Source of the DNA: an uncultured Bacteroidales bacterium
GTDB taxonomy: Bacteria; Bacteroidota; Bacteroidia; Bacteroidales; Paludibacteraceae
Direction: 5' to 3'
Length of the DNA stretch: 50,972 bases
Assembly (NCBI GenBank): GCA_944322025.1
Contig: CALUOH010000042.1
Location: forward strand, 1-50,972
Shown: positions 9,007-18,122 of the stretch, piece by piece
Position numbering within the stretch: the stretch's first letter is position 1
How the letters are laid out: the number at the start of each line of letters is the position of its first letter
Notes under the pieces: model-generated
What the model was told of the DNA's origin: nothing
Seen by the model: the letters and a program-made list of their open reading frames with translations, nothing else
The model's database searches: none
Made by a program: the position numbers and the translations under genes

Positions 9007-12000
9007 TTACATTTGGCGTTTTACGATGATTTTTTCCGCTTTGCGCGTGCCGTCGGCAAGAATGGTTTCAACGATATATGTGCCTTCCGTATCTGGAGCC
9101 TCGACCCTTGTCACACCGTTGGAGATTTCAGTGATGCTTACAAGTTGACCGGTGACGCTACATATACGTGTCAGGCCGTTGGCGCTACTTTTGACAGAGA
9201 TGTTACCTCCAGAGAAAGTCACTGTCGGGAAAACCTCTATCTCGGCAAACGGTTGCGGGGTAATCGGGCATGTGTTCATGACGGTTCCGTCGGTGCGTGT
9301 AAGTTGTACATAGTATTGTGCTCCAGCTTCCAGTCCGTCCGGTTGGTATAAGTTGGCGGATATTTCACCCGTGATTGGAGTCCCGTCTTTGTACCATTGG
9401 TACGCGATGAAATCATAACCTCCATTATATGTGGAGTTGCGTACACCTATTACATCGTTCCATCGTTGCACCAGTATAGTATCCGGGTAATTAATATTCA
9501 GGATAACGTTTTTCTTGGCATCGCCACACTCCATGTTTTCGAATATGAATTTGGCTGTGTATCTATCAGGTTTCAGTGTTGGAGGTATAGGTATTACAAG
9601 ATTATCGTCCTCTGGCTCTCCCCCTGTTATATTCATATCTTCCGCGTCAGTGCCGTCTATGCTCATGTCAAATGAACTTATGATACCGGAGGTGAGAGTA
9701 TATGGTATCACGACTGCACTATCATCGGCACACGCACTTATCTCGTCTGCTGCGAGTTCTATTATGAGAGATTCGTTGACGAGCAGTTCAAGATTGACTG
9801 TAGAATCGCAACCATCTACCGTTTTAAACACTTCCGTGTATGAGCCAGTTGAGGTTAGCTGTTGCGTGCCAAAGCGGTACGGGGTATCAGCCGAGCAGAT
9901 AGTGTCCTTAATATCCATCTCATATTTGTCATGAACAGTGAGGTTGAGTACTACTATAGAGTCGCATCCAGAGGCAGTGCTGACTACCGTGTCAAAATAT
10001 TGCCCTTCGCTGAAAAGGAAATTGCCATCAAACTCATATGGAGTGCCATAACATGTAGTAGCATTAATGGTGTCACCGAGACGGTCGAGTTGTGGCAGGT
10101 CTATCTCGAATGTACGCGACTCTTCGCAGTCGGCGAGTACAGTGCTTAATGTCACAGTATATTTACCTCCTTCAGACGGGAAGGTATGTGTGGGAGCCCA
10201 TTCACTGCTTGTCGTTCCGTCACCGAAATCCCAGTGTACGCTGTCACACATCTCATCCGTGTAAGTAGTGTCTCCGGAAATCGGGTTTACCATTATTACG
10301 CTACTGTTATTGGTAAATCTGACTACATTCTGACATCGTTCTACTGTGCTTTCAGCAGACATATCGGGATGAGGGAAACGAGGTATGGCTTTAGCAGAGA
10401 CAGTAAAATAGCAGTTGTCATTTGTAAGTTGTATACATTCGCACCAATAGGTTGCCGTGTCAGTCTGTGGCACTGCTATCTGTTGTCTTGTGCTGTATGT
10501 AACATTAGGAGTGCCATCCCTATACCAGCGGTAACGGAATCCCGGAGGTGCCTCAAACTTGTTTTCCGGTCCTGTACCGCAGCTCAGCGCACGAATCTGC
10601 CCGTCCGAACATCCGAGTGCAAAATAAGCATAGCCGAAGTGAGCACTCTGCGAACAGTCTTTTGAGGCCAACTGTATTTTTAGTGTCTGTCCCTGATATT
10701 CTGAGAGATTTACTCCCATGGTTGACCAATCGCGCCATACAAGAGAGTCAATAGTCTCCCAAGAATCATCGTCAGTGTTAGTGCCGGGAATAAAGTCGGC
10801 TGTGGCACAGCCATATTCGCTCAAGTCATACCCATCTTCGTCTATTACGCGTAAAGTAAAGCGTGGATTGTTCTCCATGACGTGGTTCGGAGCTTGCAGT
10901 ACAACGGCATATTTAAGTAAAAGAACCGCTGTGTTGTCCAAATCTACGGGGTAGTCGTACTCTATCATTTCGGCCTCCGAACCTACATTCCAGTTACCTA
11001 TGCGTACGGAAGCTATTTCATCTTTAGGCACAGTGCGCAGACGGTTGGCTGTGCGTGGGTCTGTCTCATTTTTGTCGTAATGCAAAGTATGGCGGCTTCC
11101 TATGGATTCATATCCTGCATCTACAATTCCGGGGTATTTATCCGGATGTAAGAAGTCACCAAAATAGCATTGACAATTCTCTCCTTCGAGATCCATGTAG
11201 TATATGCAACGGGTACCGGTATAGAATACGAACTGTTTCTTAGATATCCATCCACTGTGAAATTCTCCACAATTAGAACGGATGTACACATCATAAACAC
11301 CTTCGCCGAGACCACTTGCGGTTACGGATGTACTTGTGTAGTCTTTATGTTCTATCCATGTAGTGTCGCCTTGACGGCGCAGGCGGAAATCATAGTTGTC
11401 AGTTGTACCTTCCCATGTGACGGTGACATTTTCTCCTTCAGTTGTGAACTCTAACTTACGTGGCCTGTCACATGCTCCTTCCGGGATGATGTTTATGTTG
11501 TTTATGGCTGCAGACGGGTTGTTGACACCACCTTCACCGTTGTTCCACATGAATATAAGTTTTCCTTCAGTTCCGTCAGATGTGAATGTGCAGTAGGTCG
11601 ATGTCCAGTCGGTGTCGTATAGTTTCTGGCTGTTGTTTGTGAAACGCAGTGCGTACTGTTCTACCCAGTTTGGACGCAGACCCTGTGCATGGCAGTTGGT
11701 AGGCTCAGTTGCAGGAATCCATCCTACATACAGTACATCGTTGATGTTGCCTCCGCACATGTAATCGAACGACAGTTCATATGTGCCTGCATCAAGAGTA
11801 AGAGTGCGATATGTTACGGTAAAGTCAGCATTGAGCGCATAGCTTGCCGATGCACCTCCATCGCTTGATATATAGATACCGTAGTTCCCGCCATTCTTCT
11901 CTCTTGTACCTATGTGCCAGCGGTTCACACATTTAGGTCCTTGGTTACCAGGGTTGAGTACCCATGCGTTATGTTCGTTTTCGTCTTCAAAGTCGCATTC

Positions 12001-12084
12001 GAACTTGTTGTCCGCATAAATGTGGCTGCACAGCAAAGTTGCTATGACTAAAATAGTTACCTGTATTGCAAAGTGCTTTCTCAT
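9007..12084 (-). CDS. T9SS-secreted modular surface protein (anchor J, Fn3, PKD, sorting tail)
   Basis: The protein has 1025 residues. The N-terminus (MRKHFAIQVTILVIATLLCSHIYA) is a signal peptide. A choice-of-anchor J jelly roll spans about 25-205 (ECDFEDENEHNAWVLNPG), followed by a fibronectin III domain (about 205-290), a second jelly roll (about 290-515), an Ig-like stretch, a PKD domain with the diagnostic WDFGDGT (about 585-680), and two modules ending in GCDSxxxLxLxV (about 690-795). The C-terminus is a type A T9SS tail (EGTYIVETILADGTRKAEKI). The protein should pass the inner membrane by Sec and the outer membrane by T9SS, ending on the surface or secreted. It is the intact paralogue of the broken gene that follows and probably first in that operon. 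Adhesion or glycan binding is an inference from the domains; no catalytic domain is visible. Confidence 0.88.
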   Translation of the reverse strand: MRKHFAIQVTILVIATLLCSHIYADNKFECDFEDENEHNAWVLNPGNQGPKCVNRWHIGTREKNGGNYGIYISSDGGASASYALNADFTVTYRTLTLDAGTYELSFDYMCGGNINDVLYVGWIPATEPTNCHAQGLRPNWVEQYALRFTNNSQKLYDTDWTSTYCTFTSDGTEGKLIFMWNNGEGGVNNPSAAINNINIIPEGACDRPRKLEFTTEGENVTVTWEGTTDNYDFRLRRQGDTTWIEHKDYTSTSVTASGLGEGVYDVYIRSNCGEFHSGWISKKQFVFYTGTRCIYYMDLEGENCQCYFGDFLHPDKYPGIVDAGYESIGSRHTLHYDKNETDPRTANRLRTVPKDEIASVRIGNWNVGSEAEMIEYDYPVDLDNTAVLLLKYAVVLQAPNHVMENNPRFTLRVIDEDGYDLSEYGCATADFIPGTNTDDDSWETIDSLVWRDWSTMGVNLSEYQGQTLKIQLASKDCSQSAHFGYAYFALGCSDGQIRALSCGTGPENKFEAPPGFRYRWYRDGTPNVTYSTRQQIAVPQTDTATYWCECIQLTNDNCYFTVSAKAIPRFPHPDMSAESTVERCQNVVRFTNNSSVIMVNPISGDTTYTDEMCDSVHWDFGDGTTSSEWAPTHTFPSEGGKYTVTLSTVLADCEESRTFEIDLPQLDRLGDTINATTCYGTPYEFDGNFLFSEGQYFDTVVSTASGCDSIVVLNLTVHDKYEMDIKDTICSADTPYRFGTQQLTSTGSYTEVFKTVDGCDSTVNLELLVNESLIIELAADEISACADDSAVVIPYTLTSGIISSFDMSIDGTDAEDMNITGGEPEDDNLVIPIPPTLKPDRYTAKFIFENMECGDAKKNVILNINYPDTILVQRWNDVIGVRNSTYNGGYDFIAYQWYKDGTPITGEISANLYQPDGLEAGAQYYVQLTRTDGTVMNTCPITPQPFAEIEVFPTVTFSGGNISVKSSANGLTRICSVTGQLVSITEISNGVTRVEAPDTEGTYIVETILADGTRKAEKIIVKRQM

Positions 12085-12868
12085 CTGTCTATGGAACTTT
12101 TTATATTTAAGGTGACAATGTTTTTTCTATGGTCTCGATTCCCATATTCTGCCGTTTCAGCCGCGATGGAATATGCTTCTGTGCAGTATGTATGCTTCAA
12201 TTGATGTAGTGGAGGAACGTTCAATGCCAGTACATGGGTTGCGGATGTGGTGCTTGTCCCTTTTGTTTTTAACAAAATAGTTGCCGTAATGACTTTTTCT
12301 GTTAAAAATAACGTTTGGCAAATCCGTTTTTTCTTGATATTTCATTGATGCTTTAATGTTGTTAATGGATTTAACAGTGAATTTATTTTGCCTTACTCTT
12401 TATTTTCTCTGTTTTATCTCTTTATACAGCATGGATTATTTCTCTGAATTTCTATGCGTCCTATTCCTTTTCAAGTCTGTCTTTCTTTGTGTTTTCTCAT
12501 TGTTACGACATCTTCAAGGCTTTGTGTCTACGCATATTCAGCACTTTACAATTTACTCAGAAATATGTATAGTGTTCAGGTGGCTTAACAAAAAAAAACG
12601 TTTGTGTGGGTTAATCAAGCGGTTTGAAAAAAGTCGTATATACTCTTTTACGGTAAACTTTCTGTCTAATGTATCTTGTATGGATATGCAAGGTAGAGTA
12701 ATACGTACATATTTGGTCTTTATCGTTTTTCGATAAAATAATTTGGTTGTTATGGATAAAATGATTTACTTTGCATCAAGAAGTATGGGGATATGGGGAT
12801 GCGTGTTGTGGTGTGGGTGCGGACAGGGTAAGGAGCAGTTGTGTTTTTAGTATTTGGGAGATTTAATT
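12085..12868. other. AT-rich divergent intergenic region
   Basis: This 784-bp spacer separates the minus-strand surface-protein cluster from the plus-strand DUF2975 operon and must hold promoters for both. It is strongly AT-rich. A 7-bp inverted repeat (TTTTGTT, TTT, AACAAAA) lies at 12261-12277, followed by a near-promoter box on minus (TATTTTG). Open frames here (for instance 12356-12736 plus) have poor codon content and no similarity I recognise; I treat them as chance. Confidence 0.5.
12742..12773 (+). promoter_or_regulatory. Bacteroides-type promoter for the DUF2975/XRE operon
   Basis: A -33-like TTTG (12742-12745) is separated by 20 bp from a -7-like TTACTTTG (12766-12773). The consensus is TTTG, 19-21 bp, TAnnTTTG; the -7 box has one mismatch. 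Transcription would start around 12780, giving a leader of about 90 nt before the ATG at 12869. Confidence 0.5.
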
Positions 12869-13531
12869 ATGAGAAAGTTCAGGGTATTGTGTATATTGTT
12901 GCTGGTCGTGTTCTTTGCGGGTACGGCGCAGAGGATGGTGACAGACATGCTCTACGGATACCGCATGGGACAGGGTGTATGGGAGTACAGCATCGGGCGC
13001 AGGCTTGTGGACGATACGCATGTCAGCCTCGATGTCAAGATGGAGGAGTTCAATGGGATAATGCCGAATGCGGTGAATGAACTGACGGGGGATTCGGTTG
13101 TGATAATACCGGAGCGTGTGACTGTGGCGGCGTTTGTGGATGAGGAGAGTGGCATGTACAATTCCAACAGGACTCTCGAGGTGGTGTCTCTGATACTTAA
13201 TTTCATGCTTGTGGCCATATTTTTTGTAATGACGGTATATTTTGTCAAGATTATAATCGCATTTTCACGCGAGGAGGTGTTTGACAAGCGTATCATACGG
13301 TGGATTAACATCATAGGGTGGTGCTATATTATAAATGCGGTGTCGAATACGCTATGGCAGGTCTTGCGTGTGTACCATGCAGAGGCGACAATAGCATTGG
13401 ATAACCTGACGTTCTCTTACAGCCACATAATAGACTGGGGGTCGTTGACATTGGGTCTTATCGTGCTGCTGCTTAACGAGATTCTGACTGTCGCCACGGG
13501 ATATAAGGAGGAGCAGGACCTTACGATATGA
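12869..13531 (+). CDS. DUF2975 family membrane protein
   Basis: This is a protein of 220 residues. I chose the ATG at 12869 over an upstream TTG at 12854 because GGGAG lies 8 bp before it and the protein then starts with a proper membrane segment (MRKFRVLCILLLVVFFAG). Further hydrophobic segments lie at about 105-130 (LILNFMLVAIFFVMTVYFVKI), 145-165 and 185-210 (WGSLTLGLIVLLLNEIL), four in all, with an extracytoplasmic loop between the first two. This layout and the EVFDKRIIRWINIIGW stretch fit DUF2975. Such genes are usually followed by a small YozG-like XRE regulator, as here (31 bp downstream). The function of the pair is unknown. Confidence 0.8.
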   Translation: MRKFRVLCILLLVVFFAGTAQRMVTDMLYGYRMGQGVWEYSIGRRLVDDTHVSLDVKMEEFNGIMPNAVNELTGDSVVIIPERVTVAAFVDEESGMYNSNRTLEVVSLILNFMLVAIFFVMTVYFVKIIIAFSREEVFDKRIIRWINIIGWCYIINAVSNTLWQVLRVYHAEATIALDNLTFSYSHIIDWGSLTLGLIVLLLNEILTVATGYKEEQDLTI

Positions 13532-13562
13532 GTGTGATTGTGGAAATAATGACGGGGGAGAT

Positions 13563-13790
13563 ATGCCGATAGTAGTTAATCTGGATGCGGTGATGGCCAA
13601 GCGGAAGATGTCGCTCAATGAGTTGAGTGCGCGGGTGGATATAACGCCGGCAAACTTGTCGATATTGAAGACGGGGAAGGCACGGGCTGTCCGTTTTTCT
13701 ACTCTGGAGGCCATATGTGAAGTGCTCGGGTGTCAGCCCGGGGATATTCTGGAGTATGTAAGTGAGGAAGAGAGTTCAAATCAACAATAA
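13563..13790 (+). CDS. Small XRE/YozG-like helix-turn-helix regulator
   Basis: The protein has 75 residues and is essentially one HTH domain: the helix-turn-helix covers about 10-40 (MAKRKMSLNELSARVDITP then NLSILKTGKARAV), and the tail has the common ending FSTLEAICEVLGCQPGDILEY. It resembles the HTH_26 / YozG group of Cro/C1 regulators, normally encoded beside DUF2975 membrane proteins. A strong ribosome binding site (GGGGGAG) precedes the ATG. It probably binds DNA as a dimer and may regulate its own operon; targets are unknown. Confidence 0.85.
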   Translation: MPIVVNLDAVMAKRKMSLNELSARVDITPANLSILKTGKARAVRFSTLEAICEVLGCQPGDILEYVSEEESSNQQ

Positions 13791-13814
13791 TTCATTAAAT
13801 CAAAACGTCGTTTT

Positions 13815-16784
13815 ATGCGAAAAAGATTTTCTTTAGTGCTTGTGGCGCTGCTGATGTGCGCTGCGGGTTTGTTTGCGGAGACTGACTACCGCAAGGGTTT
13901 TCAGGAGTATAAGCTGGCCAACGGGCTGACTGTATTCCTATGGGAGGATGAAGACCTTCCGAGTGTGCACGGAAGGGTGGTAACCCGTGCCGGTTCGATA
14001 GACGAGCCGGCGGACTATACTGGTCTGGCCCACTATCTGGAGCATATGCTTTTCAAGGGTACAGATAAGATCGGGGCTTTGGACTGGGAAAAGGAGAAGC
14101 CCCTGTATGACGAGATTATCGCGCTGTATGACCAGCTGAATAAGAACACTGACCCGAAGAAGAATGATGAGATAATCAAGGCCATCAACGAGAAGTCGTT
14201 AGAGGCTGCGAAGTACACGGCTACGGATGAGTTCTCGAACCTGACAACAAGCTATGGAGGAAGCGGTCTGAACGCTTATACAAGCTATGATGTTACGGTC
14301 TATTTCAACGATTTCCCGGCGGGGGCAATGGAGAAGTGGCTGGAGCTTAACTCGGAGAGGCTGATGAACCCTGTGTTCCGTTCGTTCCAAGCGGAGCTGG
14401 AGAATGTGTTTGAGGAGTTCAATATCAGTCAGGATAACAAGGATAGACAGCAGATGGAGTTCTGGAACTCGAAGGCATACGCGGGGACTCCGTATGCGCG
14501 TTCGGTGATAGGTACGGCCGCGCACCTGAAGAACCCTTCGCTGTCGGCTCTCATAAACTTCTATAATACATGGTATGTGCCTAACAACATGTGCCTCATG
14601 CTGGTGGGTAACTTTGATTCTGAGGCTGTGAAACCGATGATAGAGAAGACATTCGGACGCCTGCAGCCGAAGGAGCTGCCCGCACGCTTCGAGTATAAGG
14701 AGACTGACCTGTCGGGCAACCAGAAGTACACTGCCAAGATGAGCGACTATCCGTCAATCATGTGGATATACCCGGGCGTGAAGAAGGGGGACAAGGACGA
14801 ACTTCTGCTCCAGTTCACACTCCGTATGCTGAACAACGGCCGTAACACCGGTCTGCTTGACAAGCTGATGATTGACGGTACTGTCAATGCTGCGGTTGCA
14901 GGCCTTGACACACGCCGCTGCGGAGGCCGCATCATAGTGCAGGGCGTGCCTTATTTCGATGTGCAGCAGAGGACATGGGAGAGCAACCGCGCTACGGAGA
15001 AAATCATCATGGCGGAGGTGGAGAAACTGAAGAACGGTCAGGTGGACGAGTGGCTTTTCAACTCCGTGAAATCAGAACTCCTGCAAGGATACGAGACCCA
15101 GTTTGAGAGCGCGGGCACAAAGGTGCAGATGATAACCGATGCCTTCACATACGGCATAAGCATGGATGACTACTTTAACGAGAAGGCTGCCATAGAGGCC
15201 ATCACTCTCAATGATGTCAAGGCGTGTGCAGCCAAGTATCTCAGCGGCGACCGCATGATGGTGGCATTCGAAGACGGAGAGACTAAGGTGCAGAAGCTGC
15301 CGAAGCCGAAAATCAAGCCACTCGAGCAGCCTAAAAGCGTAGAGTCGGAGTACGCTAAAGCCTTTAAGAAGATGTCGACTACACCGACAGTGGAGAAGTA
15401 CTGCGACTTTAACGAGGTGACTGTCAAGCCGCTGTATGACGGCGTCACAATGCACTATACGCCGAACACGAAGAACGATGTGTTCTCACTGCAAATCACA
15501 TATAAAGTGGGTTCTGCCAAACTGCCCAAGCTGGAGTATGCGGCGCAGCTGCTGAACTCGGCCGGCATGATGCCTAACGTGAGCGCGCAGGATCTCCGCC
15601 GCCAGTACTCCGAACTCGGAGCGACATGTGGCTTCTCCGCATCGGACAGCTATTTCACAATATATGTTACAGGAGAGGACAAGAACCTCGAGCAGATATG
15701 TAAACTCGTGACAAGGCAGACCCTCATGCCTAATCTGGACGACAAGCAGATAAGGTCAATGATAAGTAATGCCTACTGGGGTCGCATGAATGAGAAGAAG
15801 AACCCATCGGTAGTCGAGAGTGCTCTCATGGAGTACATTATCTATGGCGACCAGTCACACTATATTGACCGCATTTTAGCCGAGGACCTCTATAAGGCTA
15901 CTGTAATGCCAGACGGAACATTCACAGAGTCTTTCCTCATCAATAAGATGAACCTTACGGAGACCATCAACGAGGCAACGGGTTATGAGGTTGAGCTTTA
16001 TTACTGCGGAACGAAGCCAGTGGACGAGGTGGCCAACATACTCAAAGGGAACACGCCTATCAAGGACAAGACCATCAAGACGGAGTGTCCGGTCATCCGC
16101 GACAAGAAGGGTTATGATAAGACATCCATCTACTTCCTGCCCGACACGAAGTCAGCGCAGGCCAAGATATATTTCTACTTCGAGGGGAAACCTGCTGACT
16201 TCAAGCCGGAGACTGATGCACGCCGCGCAGCATTCAACCAGTATTTCTCAGGCGGGTTCAGCGGACTTGTCATGAACGAGATACGCGAGAAACGTTCGAT
16301 GGCATATACGGCATACGCAGACTTCAGCAGTGCGGCGCGTCCTGACAAGGATACTTATTTCATTGGCTACATAGGGACGCAGCACGACAAGGTGGCCGAT
16401 GCAGTGGATGTATTCATGAACCTCGTGGACTCCATGCCGCAGTATCCGGAGCGTATGGAGGACATAAAGACTTATCTGCATCAGACGGCGTTCATGTACA
16501 AGCCATCGATGAGATCAAAGGCTGCATTGTATGAGAGCTGGAAGGAGTGCGGCTATACGGAAGACCCGACCAAGGGACTGGTGCAGGCGTATGACGGCAT
16601 GAGCTATGATGATCTCCTGAAGTTCTATCAGGAGAATGTGCAGGGCAAGCCTATGACTATCGTCATCATAGGCGACCCGAAGACTATCAACCAAAAGGCT
16701 CTCAAAGCGAAATACGGCAAGCTGAACAAGGTGAGCATCAACAGCCTGTTCAAGGGCAGCCTTGACGAGAAGGATTTCCAGTAA
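13815..16784 (+). CDS. M16 family zinc metalloprotease (insulinase/pitrilysin type)
   Basis: The protein has 989 residues, the usual length for a two-half M16 protein. A signal peptide (MRKRFSLVLVALLMCAAGLFA) points to the periplasm. The inverted zinc motif HXXEH is intact as HYLEH at 73-77, and the distal glutamate is in ELENVFEE (about 194-201). Relative to short members there is a charged insertion between them (about 83-138). The second, non-catalytic half begins near residue 530 and carries the late M16 motif (GLVMNEIREKRSMAYTAYA). These enzymes degrade peptides inside a closed chamber; the substrate here is unknown. It begins 24 bp after the XRE gene but may use its own promoter. A strong terminator follows. 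Confidence 0.92.
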   Translation: MRKRFSLVLVALLMCAAGLFAETDYRKGFQEYKLANGLTVFLWEDEDLPSVHGRVVTRAGSIDEPADYTGLAHYLEHMLFKGTDKIGALDWEKEKPLYDEIIALYDQLNKNTDPKKNDEIIKAINEKSLEAAKYTATDEFSNLTTSYGGSGLNAYTSYDVTVYFNDFPAGAMEKWLELNSERLMNPVFRSFQAELENVFEEFNISQDNKDRQQMEFWNSKAYAGTPYARSVIGTAAHLKNPSLSALINFYNTWYVPNNMCLMLVGNFDSEAVKPMIEKTFGRLQPKELPARFEYKETDLSGNQKYTAKMSDYPSIMWIYPGVKKGDKDELLLQFTLRMLNNGRNTGLLDKLMIDGTVNAAVAGLDTRRCGGRIIVQGVPYFDVQQRTWESNRATEKIIMAEVEKLKNGQVDEWLFNSVKSELLQGYETQFESAGTKVQMITDAFTYGISMDDYFNEKAAIEAITLNDVKACAAKYLSGDRMMVAFEDGETKVQKLPKPKIKPLEQPKSVESEYAKAFKKMSTTPTVEKYCDFNEVTVKPLYDGVTMHYTPNTKNDVFSLQITYKVGSAKLPKLEYAAQLLNSAGMMPNVSAQDLRRQYSELGATCGFSASDSYFTIYVTGEDKNLEQICKLVTRQTLMPNLDDKQIRSMISNAYWGRMNEKKNPSVVESALMEYIIYGDQSHYIDRILAEDLYKATVMPDGTFTESFLINKMNLTETINEATGYEVELYYCGTKPVDEVANILKGNTPIKDKTIKTECPVIRDKKGYDKTSIYFLPDTKSAQAKIYFYFEGKPADFKPETDARRAAFNQYFSGGFSGLVMNEIREKRSMAYTAYADFSSAARPDKDTYFIGYIGTQHDKVADAVDVFMNLVDSMPQYPERMEDIKTYLHQTAFMYKPSMRSKAALYESWKECGYTEDPTKGLVQAYDGMSYDDLLKFYQENVQGKPMTIVIIGDPKTINQKALKAKYGKLNKVSINSLFKGSLDEKDFQ

Positions 16785-16807
16785 TTGTCTGAGGACAGTT
16801 TACGGCT

Positions 16808-16849
16808 AAACGCCGGTGCACTCACAGCAGTGCACCGGCGTTTCTTTTT
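16808..16849 (+). terminator. Rho-independent terminator after the M16 gene
   Basis: A perfect 14-bp stem (16808-16821 with 16830-16843, arm AAACGCCGGTGCAC) has an 8-nt loop and runs into TTTCTTTTTAT. It begins 24 bp after the M16 stop codon. Confidence 0.92.
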
Positions 16850-16978
16850 ATGGCTGCGGGGGAGGGTGTTGTGGTGTGAGCCAGAAGCTGTGTATGGGCA
16901 GCGTCATGGTCCGGCGGCCGGTGAGGAGGGAGGCATGACGGGGGAGGGAGGGTGTGCCGGCGGGGATGCGGGGCTGTG

Positions 16979-17187
16979 CGTTTTTGTGCGGGCAGAGGGT
17001 GCGAGGGGTGGCTTGTCGCTCCCTTGTCGCTCCCTTGCCGCTTCGGCGAGAGTACGACTTTTTAACTCTGATTTACAGTTGAGGGTAGGGAGGGAGTCCC
17101 TTGCTTCTTCGGCAGGGCTTCGGAGGTGTTCCGTTGAGAGTAGGTGTTTTTAACCTATTTTTACTGTGACTGTCGCGGAGGATGGAG
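16979..17187 (+). repeat. 11-bp-phased degenerate array, locus 1
   Basis: From about 17012 the sequence falls into consecutive 11-bp units without any slip: CTTGTCGCTCC at 17012 and again at 17023, CTTGCCGCTTC at 17034, GGCGAGAGTAC at 17045, GACTTTTTAAC at 17056, GTTGAGGGTAG at 17078, GGAGGGAGTCC at 17089, GTTGAGAGTAG at 17133 and GTGTTTTTAAC at 17144. Looser units extend to both sides. The pair GAGAGTA plus TTTTTAAC occurs twice, 99... rather 88 bp apart by unit start (17045 and 17133), exactly eight units. The array lies between the M16 terminator and the barrel-protein gene. Function unknown; the rest of the 16850-17410 spacer is G-rich and empty. Confidence 0.75.
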
Positions 17188-17410
17188 GGGAGGGAGAGGT
17201 TTGTGGGTATATTCAGAAAGAGTTTTGATTTTCCGACAAGCCCTGTTTTTGGGGCTGTGGGCAAAATAAAGACAGTTTGTTGGTGTCATCATGCAACAAA
17301 ACTATGTCCGTTTGCATCAACAGTATTGAACGCACCTCATAACGGACGTTTGCGGGGAGGCCGAAAACCGGACAGATAGAGTAGGCGTAATGTCTGTAAT
17401 TTATAATGCT

Positions 17411-18106
17411 ATGAAAAAATTACTTTTTGCACTTGCCATTGCGGCGGTGCTTCCGTCTGCGCTATGCGCACAGTCTGAGTTCAAGCCTACGGGCGACAGT
17501 GTGAGGGTTGCGGCCGAGCTTTTCCTGACGCCGGCATCGTTCAGCGTGGATTATGATGACATTGAGGGAACTCCGTCGTTCTCGAATACGAGTATCTCTA
17601 TACCGAGTTACGGTGCGAAGGTGAGGGTGTTCAAGAACCAGTGGGCGTTCAGGATGCAGCTGGGGCTTAACTCGACTATCGCGGGGAGCAGTATGGAGAC
17701 GAGCAGTGCGCCCGGCAGCAGCGCGACGGAGAGCCACAGCAGTGAGAGCTATACGTCGTTCGCCCTCGTGCCGGGCTTTGAGTACCATTTCAAGGGGTCG
17801 AAGCGCGTTTCGCCGTATGTAGGCGCGGAGGTGGGCCTGCTGCTGAACAGCAACGGGAGGAACAGCAGGACGGCCGGTGAGCTGACGGATTCTTACTCGA
17901 ATACGCGCACGGGTTTTGTGTTTAATGCGCTTACGGGTTTTGATGTGTATGTGTGCAAGGGGCTGTACCTCGGTGCGGAGCTGGGTTTCGGGGTGAAGTC
18001 GATGTGCGTGGAGAAGGATGTCGAGGAGACGTATGAGAGCCGTTCGGTGCTGACCAATATCGGTTTTGTGGCGACACCGGCTATCCGCGTGGGGTGGCTC
18101 TTCTGA
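17411..18106 (+). CDS. Outer membrane beta-barrel protein
   Basis: The protein has 231 residues. An in-frame ATG exists at 17390, but the one at 17411 gives a clean signal peptide (MKKLLFALAIAAVLPSALCAQ). The mature chain consists of alternating amphipathic strands (RVAAELFLTPASFSVDY, WAFRMQLGLNSTIAGS, SYTSFALVPGFEYHF, VSPYVGAEVGLLLNS, GLYLGAELGFGVKSM) and ends in a hydrophobic aromatic strand (PAIRVGWLF), as expected for a small porin-like barrel recognised by the BAM complex. A Ser-rich loop lies around residues 95-115. No specific substrate can be read. Its likely terminator is now 230 bp downstream because a MITE-like element sits between. Confidence 0.8.
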   Translation: MKKLLFALAIAAVLPSALCAQSEFKPTGDSVRVAAELFLTPASFSVDYDDIEGTPSFSNTSISIPSYGAKVRVFKNQWAFRMQLGLNSTIAGSSMETSSAPGSSATESHSSESYTSFALVPGFEYHFKGSKRVSPYVGAEVGLLLNSNGRNSRTAGELTDSYSNTRTGFVFNALTGFDVYVCKGLYLGAELGFGVKSMCVEKDVEETYESRSVLTNIGFVATPAIRVGWLF

Positions 18107-18122
18107 GGGATACGGTTGATTT

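Noticed and set aside
12356..12736. 126-residue open frame in the AT-rich spacer
   Set aside because: Composition is that of AT-rich non-coding DNA (Phe/Leu/Cys-rich), no ribosome binding site, no recognisable family, and it lies in a divergent promoter region.
16979..17187. Array of 11-bp units as CRISPR or simple VNTR
   Set aside because: Units are far too short for CRISPR repeats and too diverged for a recent tandem duplication; only the phase is conserved.
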